Assembly: GCF_021533215.1 (NCBI RefSeq)
Contig: NZ_JAJNKA010000017.1
Coordinates: 46,953 to 110,952, forward strand
DNA from: Portibacter lacus
GTDB lineage: Bacteria; Bacteroidota; Bacteroidia; Chitinophagales; Saprospiraceae
DNA: 64,000 bases
Reading direction: 5' to 3'
The notes below the pieces were generated by a model. That model did not search any database, was not told the origin of the DNA, and saw only the letters and a list, made by a program, of their open reading frames with translations. The translations under genes were made by a program, and so were the position numbers. Below are positions 24,113 to 34,174 of this stretch, piece by piece. How positions within the stretch are numbered: the first letter of the stretch is position 1; every line of letters begins with the position of its first letter.

Positions 24113-26065
24113 TTAGGCAACAGATTTTTCTTGTTCTTTAAATAGCAAGATAATAGAAGTACCATTATAATGCTTTTTTTCTAAAGTTCCACCTAATTGA
24201 GTTGTAAGTAACTGGACTAGTAGTGTTCCGAATCCTTGATTTTCTGATTCATTATTCATCCCCACACCGTCGTCGGAAATTTCGAGTTGAATAAGGTTGT
24301 CAGTAGTTTTAGTCATTTTAATTTTAATAGTGCCAGATAGATCGTCTGGATATGCATATTTGAGAGCATTTGTTAGAAGTTCATTCGTAATCAGACCGAT
24401 AGGAACAGCAGTGTCAACATCTAACTCTAGTTCGGGCATTTCGATTTCTAAACTAATATTGTCCACTTTTTCGCCAAAGCTTTCTTTTACTGCATTGCCT
24501 ATCGTTTCGAAATAATCTTTCATTTCTATAGCTGCGAGATTTTCACCTTGATAGAGTTTTTGATGAATTAGAGCCATAGAAGCAACTCGGTTTTTACTCT
24601 CTTGCACGGCGTCATAAGCAGCTTCATCCTTTATTGATTCTGATTGAAGATTCAATAAAGAGGAGATTGTTTGTAGATTATTTTTTACTCTATGATGGAT
24701 CTCTTTAAGAAGTAGTTCATTTTCCTGGTTTTTAATTTCGAGTTTCTCACTGGTTTTTTTGTTTTTTCTGAAACTAGAAAAAAGTAAAAATAAGGATAGT
24801 GCAAGAATTCCTAGGAAAGCTGCCATAAGCATCTGAACGGTCGTCTTTTGTTTAAGTCTTGCTTGCTGCAAAATAAGCTCCTGGTCTTTTTTATCGGTTT
24901 CATACTTAATGACGCTCTCCGATTTCAAGTTTGCTACTTGAGCTACAAGATTTTTTTTGTCAATATCAGCTACGACTTTGTAATATTTTAATGCATTTTG
25001 ATATTGACCAAGTTTTTCATAACACTGAGCGAGTAAATCATAAGGTAAAGAAGCAGTTCTTGTCTCTTGGGCTTCGATAAGATCAACCGATGCTCTAAGA
25101 TGCGGCAGCGCATCACTAACTTTTCCTTGAAGCATCAGTGAGTTGCCAATTTCAGAACGATATCCAGCTGCCCTTTCTTCACCTACAGCATTCTTTGCAA
25201 TATTCCAAGCTATAACTGCTTCTTCATAAGCTAAGTCGAATTCGCCCATTTTAATGTAAGTTTCATAGCTCCAACTATGTGCTCTTAGTGGAATGCCCAT
25301 TTGGTCAGGAATTTCTTTGGAAATATCTAAGCATTTTTTGGCAGCTTCTAGCGCTTCATCATATTTATCTAATTGTGTATATCCTTGAATTAAATATAAA
25401 TATGTGATGGATAAGGTGTAGTAATCCTCCGTATTTTCCAAAATAGCAATTGCTTTATTGGCATATTCGATAGTCTTCTCTCCGTCCTTGCTGAAAGCGT
25501 ATAAAGAGGCCAAGTTTTTATAAACCCCAGCTGCTCCTGCCTGATCATTATTATCTTCAAATATTCTTAAAGCTTGGAAGATAATTTTTAAAGCCTCTTC
25601 ATTTTGGGAATTGTTTATATAATCTAGAGAAAGGCTTTTTAGCGCATTTGCAACTTTAATGCTATCGCTACCTAGTCTGTAATTGTAAACTACTTTTTTA
25701 CTATGATATAAGGTTGAATCAACGGGGAAAAATCCGTTGTACGCATGCCAACTAGCTAATAGTTCATGAGCAACAGCTATAATATTGGGGTCTTTCGTCT
25801 CATAAGCATATTGTAATGCCATATTTGAGACAGGACGAAAGTCTTTTATATCTGCATCTATATGATTATCAAGCCACGCAAGTATAGTATCCATCGGTGG
25901 GTTTTGCAAGCCGATAATAGAGTCCACTTTTGATTGAATCTGTGCGTGAATATTGATATATGATGAGACGAGAATGAAAACGGTAAGGAATAGACGTACG
26001 AAGTAGTTCAAAGTCTTTATCGACCTAGACTGAGGTATAGTCATATTGGTTAGTTGGTTATACAT
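24113..26065 (-). CDS. TPR-containing sensor histidine kinase (HisKA_2 type)
   Basis: A 650-residue membrane sensor kinase. Residues 1-42 hold a signal-like hydrophobic segment; about 60-375 form tandem TPR repeats expected in the periplasm; one membrane helix lies at about 411-431; a short coiled coil leads to the HisKA_2 domain (EIHHRVKNNLQTISSLL, phospho-acceptor His at 457/458). The ATPase domain has the N-box NELLTNALKYAYP, DDGVGMN and GFGTLLVQLL. It pairs with the LytTR regulator encoded next. Two in-frame starts are possible (26065 and 26044). A TPR sensor domain suggests it senses a peptide or protein partner; the ligand is unknown. The 151 bp to msrB (26066-26216) hold nothing recognised. 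Confidence 0.9.
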   Translation of the reverse strand: MYNQLTNMTIPQSRSIKTLNYFVRLFLTVFILVSSYINIHAQIQSKVDSIIGLQNPPMDTILAWLDNHIDADIKDFRPVSNMALQYAYETKDPNIIAVAHELLASWHAYNGFFPVDSTLYHSKKVVYNYRLGSDSIKVANALKSLSLDYINNSQNEEALKIIFQALRIFEDNNDQAGAAGVYKNLASLYAFSKDGEKTIEYANKAIAILENTEDYYTLSITYLYLIQGYTQLDKYDEALEAAKKCLDISKEIPDQMGIPLRAHSWSYETYIKMGEFDLAYEEAVIAWNIAKNAVGEERAAGYRSEIGNSLMLQGKVSDALPHLRASVDLIEAQETRTASLPYDLLAQCYEKLGQYQNALKYYKVVADIDKKNLVAQVANLKSESVIKYETDKKDQELILQQARLKQKTTVQMLMAAFLGILALSLFLLFSSFRKNKKTSEKLEIKNQENELLLKEIHHRVKNNLQTISSLLNLQSESIKDEAAYDAVQESKNRVASMALIHQKLYQGENLAAIEMKDYFETIGNAVKESFGEKVDNISLEIEMPELELDVDTAVPIGLITNELLTNALKYAYPDDLSGTIKIKMTKTTDNLIQLEISDDGVGMNNESENQGFGTLLVQLLTTQLGGTLEKKHYNGTSIILLFKEQEKSVA

Positions 26066-26216
26066 TAGAACTAAAGCTAATGTATGCAGGTTGCTTAAAG
26101 TGTTTAGTTAGAGTTATTAAATTCTAATACTTTAAATTTAATTATTAATTTCAAAAAAAGCAGGAAAATTTATAGAAATGACTAAACTACCATCTAATAC
26201 CTTATGAGCATCAACG

Positions 26217-26579
26217 CTATTCTGGAATAAACTTCATACTGATGGAATTAACGCAGTGACGTGTGTTTTTCTCCGTTATTCTTTCACCTGTAAAAACATG
26301 TCCAAGGTGTCCTTTACAATTTGAGCAAATGATTTCAACTCTTCTTCCATCAGCATCTCTTACTTTCTCTATAGCACCTGGGATCTCATCATCGAATGCT
26401 GGCCATCCGCAACGTGCATCAAATTTGTCTTCAGATCTGTAGAGTGGGGTGTTGCATTGTCTGCAGACATAAGTGCCAGATTCATAATGATTATCATATT
26501 CTCCTGTGAAAGGCCTTTCTGTTCCTTTGTTAAGGATTACTCTTTCTTCTTCTGGTGTTAATTTATTATATTCTGACAT
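26217..26579 (-). CDS. msrB: Peptide-methionine (R)-S-oxide reductase MsrB
   Basis: Reduces the R epimer of methionine sulfoxide in proteins. The zinc-binding Cys pairs are present (Cys39/Cys42 in CRQC and Cys85/Cys88 in CSNC), as are the CGWPAF motif and the catalytic Cys109 in RHCVNS. At 120 residues it is a single-domain cytoplasmic form without signal peptide. Its start overlaps the msrA stop by one base (TAATG), so translation is coupled and the two epimer-specific enzymes are made together. Confidence 0.96.
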   Translation of the reverse strand: MSEYNKLTPEEERVILNKGTERPFTGEYDNHYESGTYVCRQCNTPLYRSEDKFDARCGWPAFDDEIPGAIEKVRDADGRRVEIICSNCKGHLGHVFTGERITEKNTRHCVNSISMKFIPE

Positions 26580-27109
26580 TAGGATGCTTTTATTTTGTGA
26601 GCAAATTTATTTCTAGCTTTCGCAACTTTAGGGCCGATAACAACTGCACAATATCCTACGTGCGAATTCCTTTTATAGTAGTTCTGATGATAAGGTTCTG
26701 CAGTGTAAAAGGTAGTAGCTTCTTTGACCTCAGTCACAATCGGATCATCCCAGATGGCAGTAGCCACTTCAGATTTCGATTTTTCAGCGATTGATTTCTG
26801 GTCAGCATTTAGATAGTATATACCGGATCTATATTGAGTTCCTACATCATTTCCTTGTCTATTAAGTGTAGTAGGATCGTGGGTGGTCCAAAATATTTCG
26901 AGTAATTCTTCGAACGATATGACTTCAGGGTCAAAGGTGATTTCAATTGCCTCGGTATGACCTGTTGTTCCTGCGCACACTTCTCTGTATCCGGGATTTT
27001 TTACATGCCCATCTATATAACCGGAAATAACTTGGTCCACACCTTTTATGTCTTGAAAAACAGCCTCTGTACACCAAAAACACCCGCCTGCTAAAATTGC
27101 TTTTTCCAT
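26579..27109 (-). CDS. msrA: Peptide-methionine (S)-S-oxide reductase MsrA
   Basis: Reduces the S epimer of methionine sulfoxide. The catalytic [10 protein letters not shown] motif is at the N-terminus (nucleophile Cys10) and the family's YHQNYYKRN segment is near residue 150. No signal peptide, so cytoplasmic. First gene of the msrAB pair, with a 1-bp overlap into msrB. The 40 bp upstream separate it from the HAD phosphatase gene, so it may be read from the same transcript. Confidence 0.96.
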   Translation of the reverse strand: MEKAILAGGCFWCTEAVFQDIKGVDQVISGYIDGHVKNPGYREVCAGTTGHTEAIEITFDPEVISFEELLEIFWTTHDPTTLNRQGNDVGTQYRSGIYYLNADQKSIAEKSKSEVATAIWDDPIVTEVKEATTFYTAEPYHQNYYKRNSHVGYCAVVIGPKVAKARNKFAHKIKAS

Positions 27110-27149
27110 AAAATCTATTTTAATCTTAACGCTTTTTATGGCAGATTGT

Positions 27150-27752
27150 TTAGTTTAACCAAGGCCTAACATCAACGAGCTTCATCCCTCCAGAGATAGC
27201 AGCTTTAATACCTGCTGCACCATCTTCGAAGACTATGCATTCAGCAGGTTTTAGGCCCATATGATCCACCGCTTTAAGGAAGGTCTCAGGATGTGGTTTC
27301 GGGTGATCTACATCATCTGCGGTAACGATGATGTCGAATAAATGTGTAGCGTTAATATCAGCTAACGATTTTAACGCTCCATCTCTTGTGGATCCCGTTC
27401 CTACGCACATTGGTAATTTATGATGATATTCATAAGCGATATCTAAGATCTTTTGAATCGGTGTAGTTTTTCCCGCTTGCGCCTTATGCTCATAATAGTA
27501 TTTTCGCTTGGTGTCAGCAACGACTTCAGGATTCGTATTCCATCCGTGGAGTGAGCCTAGCATTTCCGCTATTTTTTCTGTGGGCGTTCCTGAATGTTCT
27601 AGAATCATTTCATCCGTTAGATAGAAATTTAGTTCTTGAGCTGTGCTTTGCCATGCTTGCAAATGTAGCGGAATGGTATCCGCTAATGTACCGTCCAAAT
27701 CAAAGATTAACCCTTTGATATCTGAAGTAATGTTATCTATAATATTATTCAT
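27150..27752 (-). CDS. HAD family phosphatase (beta-phosphoglucomutase-like)
   Basis: A 200-residue HAD hydrolase. Motif I is LIFDLDGTLADT (nucleophile Asp about residue 18), motif II is the GTGSTRDGAL segment, and motif IV is CIVFEDGAAGIKAAISGG. The cap is the helical type inserted after motif I, as in beta-phosphoglucomutase and YqaB-like sugar phosphatases. The exact substrate, probably a sugar phosphate, cannot be read from the sequence. It overlaps the K+ channel stop codon by one base (TAATG), so the two are cotranscribed although no functional link is evident. Confidence 0.88.
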   Translation of the reverse strand: MNNIIDNITSDIKGLIFDLDGTLADTIPLHLQAWQSTAQELNFYLTDEMILEHSGTPTEKIAEMLGSLHGWNTNPEVVADTKRKYYYEHKAQAGKTTPIQKILDIAYEYHHKLPMCVGTGSTRDGALKSLADINATHLFDIIVTADDVDHPKPHPETFLKAVDHMGLKPAECIVFEDGAAGIKAAISGGMKLVDVRPWLN

Positions 27753-28582
27753 TATTCACCATTTATTAGATTTCCGCAATACTTGCAGAAAGTTGCATCA
27801 TCATCGTGTCCTGATCTGCTGCAATGCATACAACATTGTGTATTTACTTGAACCTTTTTCGGGTTCATAAGTTCATTTGTAACGATTCCTGTAGGAACGG
27901 CTATAACGGCGTAACCCAATATCATTACGAAGGCGGCTATAAATTGACCGAAACTTGTATTTGGTGAAATGTCTCCATATCCTACAGTTGTTAAAGTCAC
28001 AATTGCCCAGTAAATACTCCTTGGAATACTATCGAAATCTGGGTTAACTCCACCTTCTACTAAGTACATAATCGATCCTACTATGACGACGATCATAAGG
28101 ATGGCGAATAAAAACACAAGTATTTTTCGACTTGATTTGTAAAGAGCTTGACTGATCACTTCGGCTTCCCTGACAAAAGTAACCATCTTAAAGATCCTGA
28201 AAATCCTTAACAGTCTAAGTGCTCTAATTACAATTAGAGAATTCGTACCAGCAAAGAAAATGGAAATATATTTAGGTAGAATTGCTAGTAAGTCAATGAT
28301 CCCATAGAACGACATGGCATACTTTATCGGTTTCAATGTCGAATACAATCGTAATATGTATTCAATGGTAAAGAAAATGGTGAAAATCCATTCGAAAATA
28401 TAAAAGAGATTAGGGAACCTGTTGTGCAATGAAGGTACCGACTCTATTAAGGCAACAACAACACTAGCAATAATAAAAATCAATAAAGCTACATCGAAGA
28501 ACTTCCCAGCAGGTGTATCCGCCTCGAAAATGATTTCGTGTATCTTAAATTTTAAACTATTATGCTTTTTTGATTTCATCAA
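27752..28582 (-). CDS. Voltage-gated potassium channel with C-terminal zinc ribbon
   Basis: A 276-residue six-helix cation channel. The S4 voltage sensor has basic residues at every third position (IRALRLLRIFRIFK, about 119-132), and the pore has the potassium selectivity filter TVGYGD at 199-204. After S6 a short cytoplasmic tail carries two CxxC pairs (CMHC and CKYC, about 252-270), a predicted zinc ribbon. It probably assembles as a tetramer in the inner membrane and conducts K+. The tail may sense zinc or redox state. The 121 bp upstream (28583-28703) hold no gene. Confidence 0.9.
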   Translation of the reverse strand: MMKSKKHNSLKFKIHEIIFEADTPAGKFFDVALLIFIIASVVVALIESVPSLHNRFPNLFYIFEWIFTIFFTIEYILRLYSTLKPIKYAMSFYGIIDLLAILPKYISIFFAGTNSLIVIRALRLLRIFRIFKMVTFVREAEVISQALYKSSRKILVFLFAILMIVVIVGSIMYLVEGGVNPDFDSIPRSIYWAIVTLTTVGYGDISPNTSFGQFIAAFVMILGYAVIAVPTGIVTNELMNPKKVQVNTQCCMHCSRSGHDDDATFCKYCGNLINGE

Positions 28583-28703
28583 GAATGATTATTGCAAATA
28601 TTTATCCAAATTACCAATGCTTGTTTTGGAAGCTACTGTTCGCTTCATTAAAAATGATTTGATAGGTCGATATTTTATTTGAACTGGATGTCATATGATT
28701 GAG

Positions 28704-30416
28704 TTAATATCCACTTGCATGGTCATCTCCTCTCGTGTCTGCGGCAGCATCAAGGCTACCATCTTGCATTTTAATAATAGCTTCCATTCTTCCAATTTTT
28801 CCTCGAATTACTACTTCATGTCCCATTGAATTTAACTCCTTCAGTACTTCAGGTGATATCGCTGATTTTTCTGAGGTAATCACATTGGGCAACCACTGAT
28901 GATGGAACCTAGAAGCCTGAACTGCTTCATTGGCGTCCATTCCGAATTCCATATAATTAAGTGCGACTTGTAAGACTGAGGTTATAATAGTCGAGCCACC
29001 TGGAGTACCAAGTACCATTACTAACTCGCCATTCTTTTCGATAATCGTAGGTGTCATGGAGCTCAACATTCTTTTTTCAGGCTCGATCTTATTGGCTTCA
29101 GCTCCAATTAATCCAAACATATTAGGTGTACCAGGTTTTGCGCTAAAATCATCCATTTCATTGTTTAAAAAAATACCCGTTCCACCTACAATTACTTTCG
29201 AACCATAGCCTCCATTTAATGTAGTTGTAATGGATACTGCATTTCCTTCATTATCTACAATGCAGAAATGAGTTGTTTGTTCACTTTCTTTGAGTTCACC
29301 AGCTCCTATTTGACTGCTTAAAGAAGCTTGTTTAGGATCGAAGTCTATCATTCTTTTTCGAGCATATAAAGAATCCATCATTTCTTTCAATGGGACTGGA
29401 TAGAAATCTGTATCACCTAGGTGTTTTGCCCTGTCTGCAAATGCTCTTCTTTCTACTTCTGTAATCAAGTGGATGGACTCCGTAGAATGAAATCCCATAT
29501 CCTTTAGATCATAGTCTTCCAGCATTTCAAGCATCTGTATTAGTAATACTCCTCCAGATGACGGTGGTGCCATAGAATATACTTTGTAATCGTCATAATA
29601 TCCAGCAACAGGTTCTCGCCACTTAGCTTGATATTTTTCAAGATCTTCTAATGTGATAATACCATTTCCACGTTTCATTTCTGCCACGATAGAGTCCGCC
29701 ACCCAGCCACCATAAAAGCCTTCACGGCCATTATCTCTGATGGCTTCATAGACACGGGCTAGATCCTTTTGTACAAGTAACTCTCCCGTTTTGAACCTCT
29801 TCGAATCAGAAAACTGGTTTGGTCTGGTATTCGCTTTTTCAAATTTTGGTTTGGTCTCATTAAGGTAGGCAGCCTGAGATGCAGTTAGTTTAAATCCTTT
29901 TTTTGCAATATCGACAGATGGTTGAACGAGGGTTTTCCAGTCTTTTAGTTTACTGAAGCGCTTATATGCTTGAACCATTCCATCTACACTTCCAGGAACA
30001 CCAACTGCTAGATGGCCTAGTTGGCTCTTGTTAAGGTCCGCATCGCCATTTTCATCAAGATACATATCTGCAGTTGCTGCTAGAGGTGCCTTTTCCCTAT
30101 AATCCAGTGTGTAGACCGCTCCGCCATTTTCTCTGTAAATCATAAAACCTCCACCGCCGATATTACCAGCAACTGGAAAGCATACATCTAATGCAAACTG
30201 GACGGCAATGGCTGCATCTACAGCGTTACCACCTTTCTCTAATATGCTTTTGCCTACTTCCGAAGCCACATAATGTGCAGTGACAACAGCTGCATTTTTA
30301 GCTTGAATGGATTTATTTAGTGGATATATGCTTTCTGGACTAGATTGGGTGATAGATTTGCAACTATTCAATCCAAAAAGCAAACTAAGGCATGCGAAAT
30401 AAAAAAGATTCTTCAT
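28704..30416 (-). CDS. ggt: Gamma-glutamyltransferase
   Basis: A 570-residue lipoprotein (MKNLFYFACLSLLFGLNSC, Cys19) that transfers or hydrolyses the gamma-glutamyl group of glutathione and related compounds in the periplasm. The precursor self-cleaves before Thr381 in SEQTTHFCIVD, which becomes the N-terminal nucleophile of the small subunit. Other conserved parts include GGNAVDAAIA, GNIGGGGFM and LGTPGGSTIIT. Length and order match the family. Transcribed divergently from the PorV-like gene. Confidence 0.95.
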   Translation of the reverse strand: MKNLFYFACLSLLFGLNSCKSITQSSPESIYPLNKSIQAKNAAVVTAHYVASEVGKSILEKGGNAVDAAIAVQFALDVCFPVAGNIGGGGFMIYRENGGAVYTLDYREKAPLAATADMYLDENGDADLNKSQLGHLAVGVPGSVDGMVQAYKRFSKLKDWKTLVQPSVDIAKKGFKLTASQAAYLNETKPKFEKANTRPNQFSDSKRFKTGELLVQKDLARVYEAIRDNGREGFYGGWVADSIVAEMKRGNGIITLEDLEKYQAKWREPVAGYYDDYKVYSMAPPSSGGVLLIQMLEMLEDYDLKDMGFHSTESIHLITEVERRAFADRAKHLGDTDFYPVPLKEMMDSLYARKRMIDFDPKQASLSSQIGAGELKESEQTTHFCIVDNEGNAVSITTTLNGGYGSKVIVGGTGIFLNNEMDDFSAKPGTPNMFGLIGAEANKIEPEKRMLSSMTPTIIEKNGELVMVLGTPGGSTIITSVLQVALNYMEFGMDANEAVQASRFHHQWLPNVITSEKSAISPEVLKELNSMGHEVVIRGKIGRMEAIIKMQDGSLDAAADTRGDDHASGY

Positions 30417-30466
30417 TTATACAGATTATTTTAGTAAATGTAATAAAGAAAGTTTGAGGATCACAC

Positions 30467-30474
30467 TATATTTG
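30467..30474 (+). promoter_or_regulatory. -7 box before the PorV-like gene
   Basis: TATATTTG matches the Bacteroidota -7 consensus; a transcript starting about 7 nt downstream would have a leader of about 30 nt before the ATG at 30512. No -33 TTTG at the usual spacing was seen. Confidence 0.5.
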
Positions 30475-30511
30475 CATTTCCCTACGTTTCTCAAGTCAAT
30501 AGATATTATAA

Positions 30512-31600
30512 ATGAAGAAAAGCTTACTACTAATAATTGTTGGAATATTTTTTACCACAATTGTTTCCGCACAGAAATTTGTCAATGAATTTTTGAATAT
30601 AGGTGCCGGAGCAAGAGCGCATGGAATGTCGGGCGCTGTAATAGCTAGTGGGGAAGATGGAACCGCTGCATTATGGAATCCAGCGGGGCTTACGAATGTA
30701 GAAACTTCATTACAAGTGAATGCGATGCATGCAGAATGGTTTGCTGGAATTGCGAATTATGATTATGGATCTATTGTTAAGCGATTTGATGAAGATACGA
30801 AATCCTATGGAGCTTTATCTGTAGTGAGATTCGGAATTGATAATATCCCATATACATTAAATTTAATTGGTCCAGATGGAAGTGTGAATTATGATGATGT
30901 AACATCTTTTTCAGCTGTTGATTATGCGGTCTTCTTATCGTATGGAAGGTCAATAATTAATGATAATCTGCGTATAGGTGGAAGCATTAAAATAATCAAT
31001 AGAGGAATTGGCCAATTTGCTAATGCTTGGGGATTTGGGGCTGATCTAGGTTTAATTTATGAAGCAAGGAATTTCAGCTGGGCGGTAATGGCTCAAGATA
31101 TTACGACAACTTATAATACATGGGCTATTAATTTTACAGAAGAGGAAAAAGCAGTTTTTGCTGCTACTGGAAATGAAATTGTTAGTTCAAGTACTGAGAT
31201 TGCACTACCTAAACTAACCTTAGGAGCTGCATATCATAGTGATAAAGAAAGTGAATCCATGATCTCTTATACAGTAGAAGCTAATTTGAGGTTATCTACA
31301 GATGGTAGAGCTTCCGGTCTAGGTGGGCAGAATTTTAACTTGGATCCAGCAATCGGAGCAGAATTAGGATATAAAAATCTGGTTTTTTTAAGAGCTGGTT
31401 TGGGTGATGTTGAAAGATCGCTTAATGAAGTAAACGGATCTAGAGATTTATCCTTAAAGCCTAATGTTGGATTAGGATTGAACCTTGGACGATTCGGCGT
31501 AGATTATGCACTAACTAATATAGGAGCGATAGGGGAAGAGAATGGTGCTTTGTATTCTCACATCTTTTCATTGAGACTTAATTTCGAGCCTAGAGATTAG
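30512..31600 (+). CDS. PorV/PorQ family outer-membrane protein
   Basis: A 362-residue outer-membrane barrel protein with signal peptide (to about residue 20, VSAQ). It begins with the conserved LNIGAGARAHGMSGAVIASGEDGTAALWNPAGL segment of the PorV/PorQ family (split here: GAGARAHGMSGA and WNPAGL are the key words). Family members include type IX secretion components that help move or attach cargo at the outer membrane, but many paralogues exist, so this copy is not assigned as PorV itself. It overlaps the convergent Lon-substrate-domain gene by 11 bp. Confidence 0.82.
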   Translation: MKKSLLLIIVGIFFTTIVSAQKFVNEFLNIGAGARAHGMSGAVIASGEDGTAALWNPAGLTNVETSLQVNAMHAEWFAGIANYDYGSIVKRFDEDTKSYGALSVVRFGIDNIPYTLNLIGPDGSVNYDDVTSFSAVDYAVFLSYGRSIINDNLRIGGSIKIINRGIGQFANAWGFGADLGLIYEARNFSWAVMAQDITTTYNTWAINFTEEEKAVFAATGNEIVSSSTEIALPKLTLGAAYHSDKESESMISYTVEANLRLSTDGRASGLGGQNFNLDPAIGAELGYKNLVFLRAGLGDVERSLNEVNGSRDLSLKPNVGLGLNLGRFGVDYALTNIGAIGEENGALYSHIFSLRLNFEPRD

Positions 31601-32228
31601 GAGGTATAATATTTCTAAAGTGCCCATTCATCTGAATTTTCTTTTCTAAGGCATTCATTTCTTTGAGTACTGGTAATATTCTTTCTAAGTGTGTAATAAT
31701 GAAATCTTGTCTACTTTCCTCGTTGTTAATTGATAATAGTATTAGTTCTTCCTTTAAGGATAAACCAATGTAATGTCCTATTCGGTAAGAATCAAAGTCT
31801 AAAGCACTTTTTGGTAGTGGCTTATGCATCTTAAGGTAAAGGTATAAGTCTTTCAGCAACTCGATAATTCTTTCATTTTTTGAAATACTTCCTTTTCTTT
31901 CATTTTTAACAAAAAGGATATCGGCACCAGAATACAAACGACCATTCATACGAGGTATGAAGTTTGTTAACTTGAAAATTCTTTTTCCTTGAATCTTCAC
32001 ATCTAGTTTTCCATCAGGGTAAATCTTCGCAATCTCTTTTACAAGGACTTCAGTTCCGAATGACAGATCTTGTTTTTCAATAAATGTAGGAATACCAAAT
32101 GTTGTCCCATTTGCATGAGCTTCATTAATCAATTGTTTATACCTCGGCTCAAAAATGTGCAGATTGGTATTTTCGTCTGGAAAAACGACAATTGGTAGCG
32201 GGAATACTGGAATTAAAGCAGATTTCAT
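31590..32228 (-). CDS. Lon substrate-binding-domain protein
   Basis: A roughly 212-residue soluble protein consisting of the LON N-terminal (substrate-binding) domain without ATPase or protease parts. It begins with the characteristic LIPVFPLPIVVFP and continues with LHIFEPRYKQLI. I start at the ATG at 32228, which begins the domain; an in-frame start 45 bp earlier adds a non-conserved hydrophobic stretch. Its role is probably to bind misfolded proteins or to modulate a protease, but this is not established for the stand-alone family. Confidence 0.85.
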   Translation of the reverse strand: MKSALIPVFPLPIVVFPDENTNLHIFEPRYKQLINEAHANGTTFGIPTFIEKQDLSFGTEVLVKEIAKIYPDGKLDVKIQGKRIFKLTNFIPRMNGRLYSGADILFVKNERKGSISKNERIIELLKDLYLYLKMHKPLPKSALDFDSYRIGHYIGLSLKEELILLSINNEESRQDFIITHLERILPVLKEMNALEKKIQMNGHFRNIIPPNL

Positions 32229-32313
32229 ATAGAAGTAACCATAAATTATTGCGAAATGTTTCAGACAAAACATAAAAGGTTATTTTTACTTCAATAATCT
32301 AGAAAGAGAAAAT

Positions 32314-33609
32314 ATGCGCGTAAATATTCCAGAGTCTGATCAGGAAAGAATTGTGATCGTTGGAGGTGGTTTCGGAGGACTGATGCTGGCTAAAAAATTA
32401 GCTAAGTGTAATTATCAGGTAGTACTAGTAGATAAGAGAAATTACCACCAATTCCAACCACTTTTTTATCAGGTGGCGATGGCAGGACTGGAACCTAGTT
32501 CTATTAGTTTTCCGTTTAGAAAGGCCTTTCAGCGCTTCGATAATATTTATTTCAGAATAGGAGAGGTGCAGAATGTAGAACCAGAGGCGAAGCGAATTAA
32601 TACAGATATCGGACACATTAATTTTGATCACTTAGTATTGGGGTATGGTGCAAAGACAAATTTTTTCGGTAATAAAGCATTCGAAGAAAAAGCATTCACA
32701 ATCAAGTCGACGGGGCAAGCGCTAAATTTAAGAAATACAATGCTCAGCGATTATGAGCAAGCGATTATAGAAAGTGATTTTGAGAAAAGGCAGTGGTTCT
32801 TAGATATAGTCATAGTAGGTGGCGGTCCGACAGGGGTAGAAGTAGCAGGAGCTTTATCTGAAATGAAGAAGTATATCCTTCCTAAAGATTATAAAGAATT
32901 AGATGCCAAAGAAGTAGATATTTATTTGCTTCAAGGTTCTGATCAGTTGTTGCAAGGTATGGATCCGAAACATGGAAATACCGCTGAACGATATCTGAAG
33001 GAAAGAGGTGTAATTGTGAAGAAGAATACTAGGGTGGTGGATTATGACGGAGAATTCGTAATAACTAAGGATGGCGGAAAGATTAAAGCAGGAAAGCTGA
33101 TATGGGCAGCAGGAGTGACTTGCAGTAGGATGGATGGAATCAGCGAAGAAAGCTTTAACAGCAGAAATAGAATTTTAGTAGATGATTTTAATAAGGTAAA
33201 AGGTTATGATGATATTTATGCTATTGGAGATTTAGCGTGCATGATGTCTGAAGAATATCCTTACGGTCATCCACAAGTTGCGCAACCAGCGATTCAACAA
33301 GGAAAGAATCTTGCTTTGAATTTCAAGAGACGACAACAAGGCAAAGCGTTAAAGCCATTTAAATATAGAGATCTAGGTACAATGGCAACCATAGGTCGAA
33401 ACAAGGCCGTTGCGGAAATTGGCGGTTTTAAATTCAAAGGATTTTTCGCTTGGCTTATTTGGTTATTTGTACACTTGTATGCCTTGATCGGGACTAGAAA
33501 TAAGATTGTTGTTTTCTTTAATTGGATCTGGAACTACATGACTTATGATCAATCCCTCAGACTAATCATCAATTCGAATAATGAAGTTAAGCACGAGAAG
33601 CCAGAGTAG
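32314..33609 (+). CDS. ndh: Type II NADH:quinone oxidoreductase (NDH-2)
   Basis: A 431-residue flavoprotein that passes electrons from NADH to the quinone pool without pumping protons. It has the FAD-binding GGGFGGLMLAKKL at the N-terminus, the NADH-binding VIVGGGPTGVEVAGALSE at about 165-182, the second FAD motif IYAIGDLA near 305, and hydrophobic segments near the C-terminus (FFAWLIWLFVHLYALIG) for membrane binding. It is likely a main quinol source for the alternative complex III encoded at 46.9-56 kb. Monocistronic as far as can be seen; the 129 bp after it hold no clear terminator. Confidence 0.92.
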   Translation: MRVNIPESDQERIVIVGGGFGGLMLAKKLAKCNYQVVLVDKRNYHQFQPLFYQVAMAGLEPSSISFPFRKAFQRFDNIYFRIGEVQNVEPEAKRINTDIGHINFDHLVLGYGAKTNFFGNKAFEEKAFTIKSTGQALNLRNTMLSDYEQAIIESDFEKRQWFLDIVIVGGGPTGVEVAGALSEMKKYILPKDYKELDAKEVDIYLLQGSDQLLQGMDPKHGNTAERYLKERGVIVKKNTRVVDYDGEFVITKDGGKIKAGKLIWAAGVTCSRMDGISEESFNSRNRILVDDFNKVKGYDDIYAIGDLACMMSEEYPYGHPQVAQPAIQQGKNLALNFKRRQQGKALKPFKYRDLGTMATIGRNKAVAEIGGFKFKGFFAWLIWLFVHLYALIGTRNKIVVFFNWIWNYMTYDQSLRLIINSNNEVKHEKPE

Positions 33610-33738
33610 ATAGGTGCTGACTACTAATCACTTTTTCGTATTAAGCTGTTTTTAATCCCAGTAAGTTTTAGTGATACTGGTTTCTATAATACAGTCAGTG
33701 CTTCTTTCAGTCACAATTCCTGATAAAGGCAGGTTTTC

Positions 33739-34023
33739 TTAGGAGATGCTGATCGCATTAGATTTAAAATCTGGATCAGAACTCCACAGGATGCCAAATT
33801 CTGAATGATCTAGATTTTGCCCGTTGTATAAAATTCTGACAGGGAAATTAACTGTCGGATTCACTCGTGGATTGAAACTGCATACCGGATCCAGTGTTAC
33901 CTTATCTATACTAAATTCACATTGTTTATTTTCTAAGCCTTCAGGATCAACTAATTTGCTACAACTGCTAAGTGTGATTAATACGAAAAATAGAAGGTAT
34001 GAAAAATTCAAGTTGGATTTCAT
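33739..34023 (-). CDS. Small hypothetical lipoprotein
   Basis: A 94-residue protein with a clear lipoprotein signal (LLFFVLITLSSC, Cys about 21). Three further Cys lie in the mature part, followed by a beta-rich region (VNFPVRILYNGQNLDHSEFGILWSS). No family recognised. The pattern suits a small periplasmic or surface lipoprotein with an Ig-like fold. It stands alone between ndh and sppA. The gap after it (34024-34346, 323 bp) holds only the sppA terminator and presumably this gene's promoter. Confidence 0.6.
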   Translation of the reverse strand: MKSNLNFSYLLFFVLITLSSCSKLVDPEGLENKQCEFSIDKVTLDPVCSFNPRVNPTVNFPVRILYNGQNLDHSEFGILWSSDPDFKSNAISIS

Positions 34024-34174
34024 GAGTGATTTTTAGAGTTTGTATAATAAAAAGACAATCTATAATAGAGCTACCCTTTAAAAACCACTATGATCATTGA
34101 AATAATAAGATGTTTATTATCGAATCGAGGCAAATGATATCGTACTGTATGAATGGTAATGTTCGCGAATGTAC

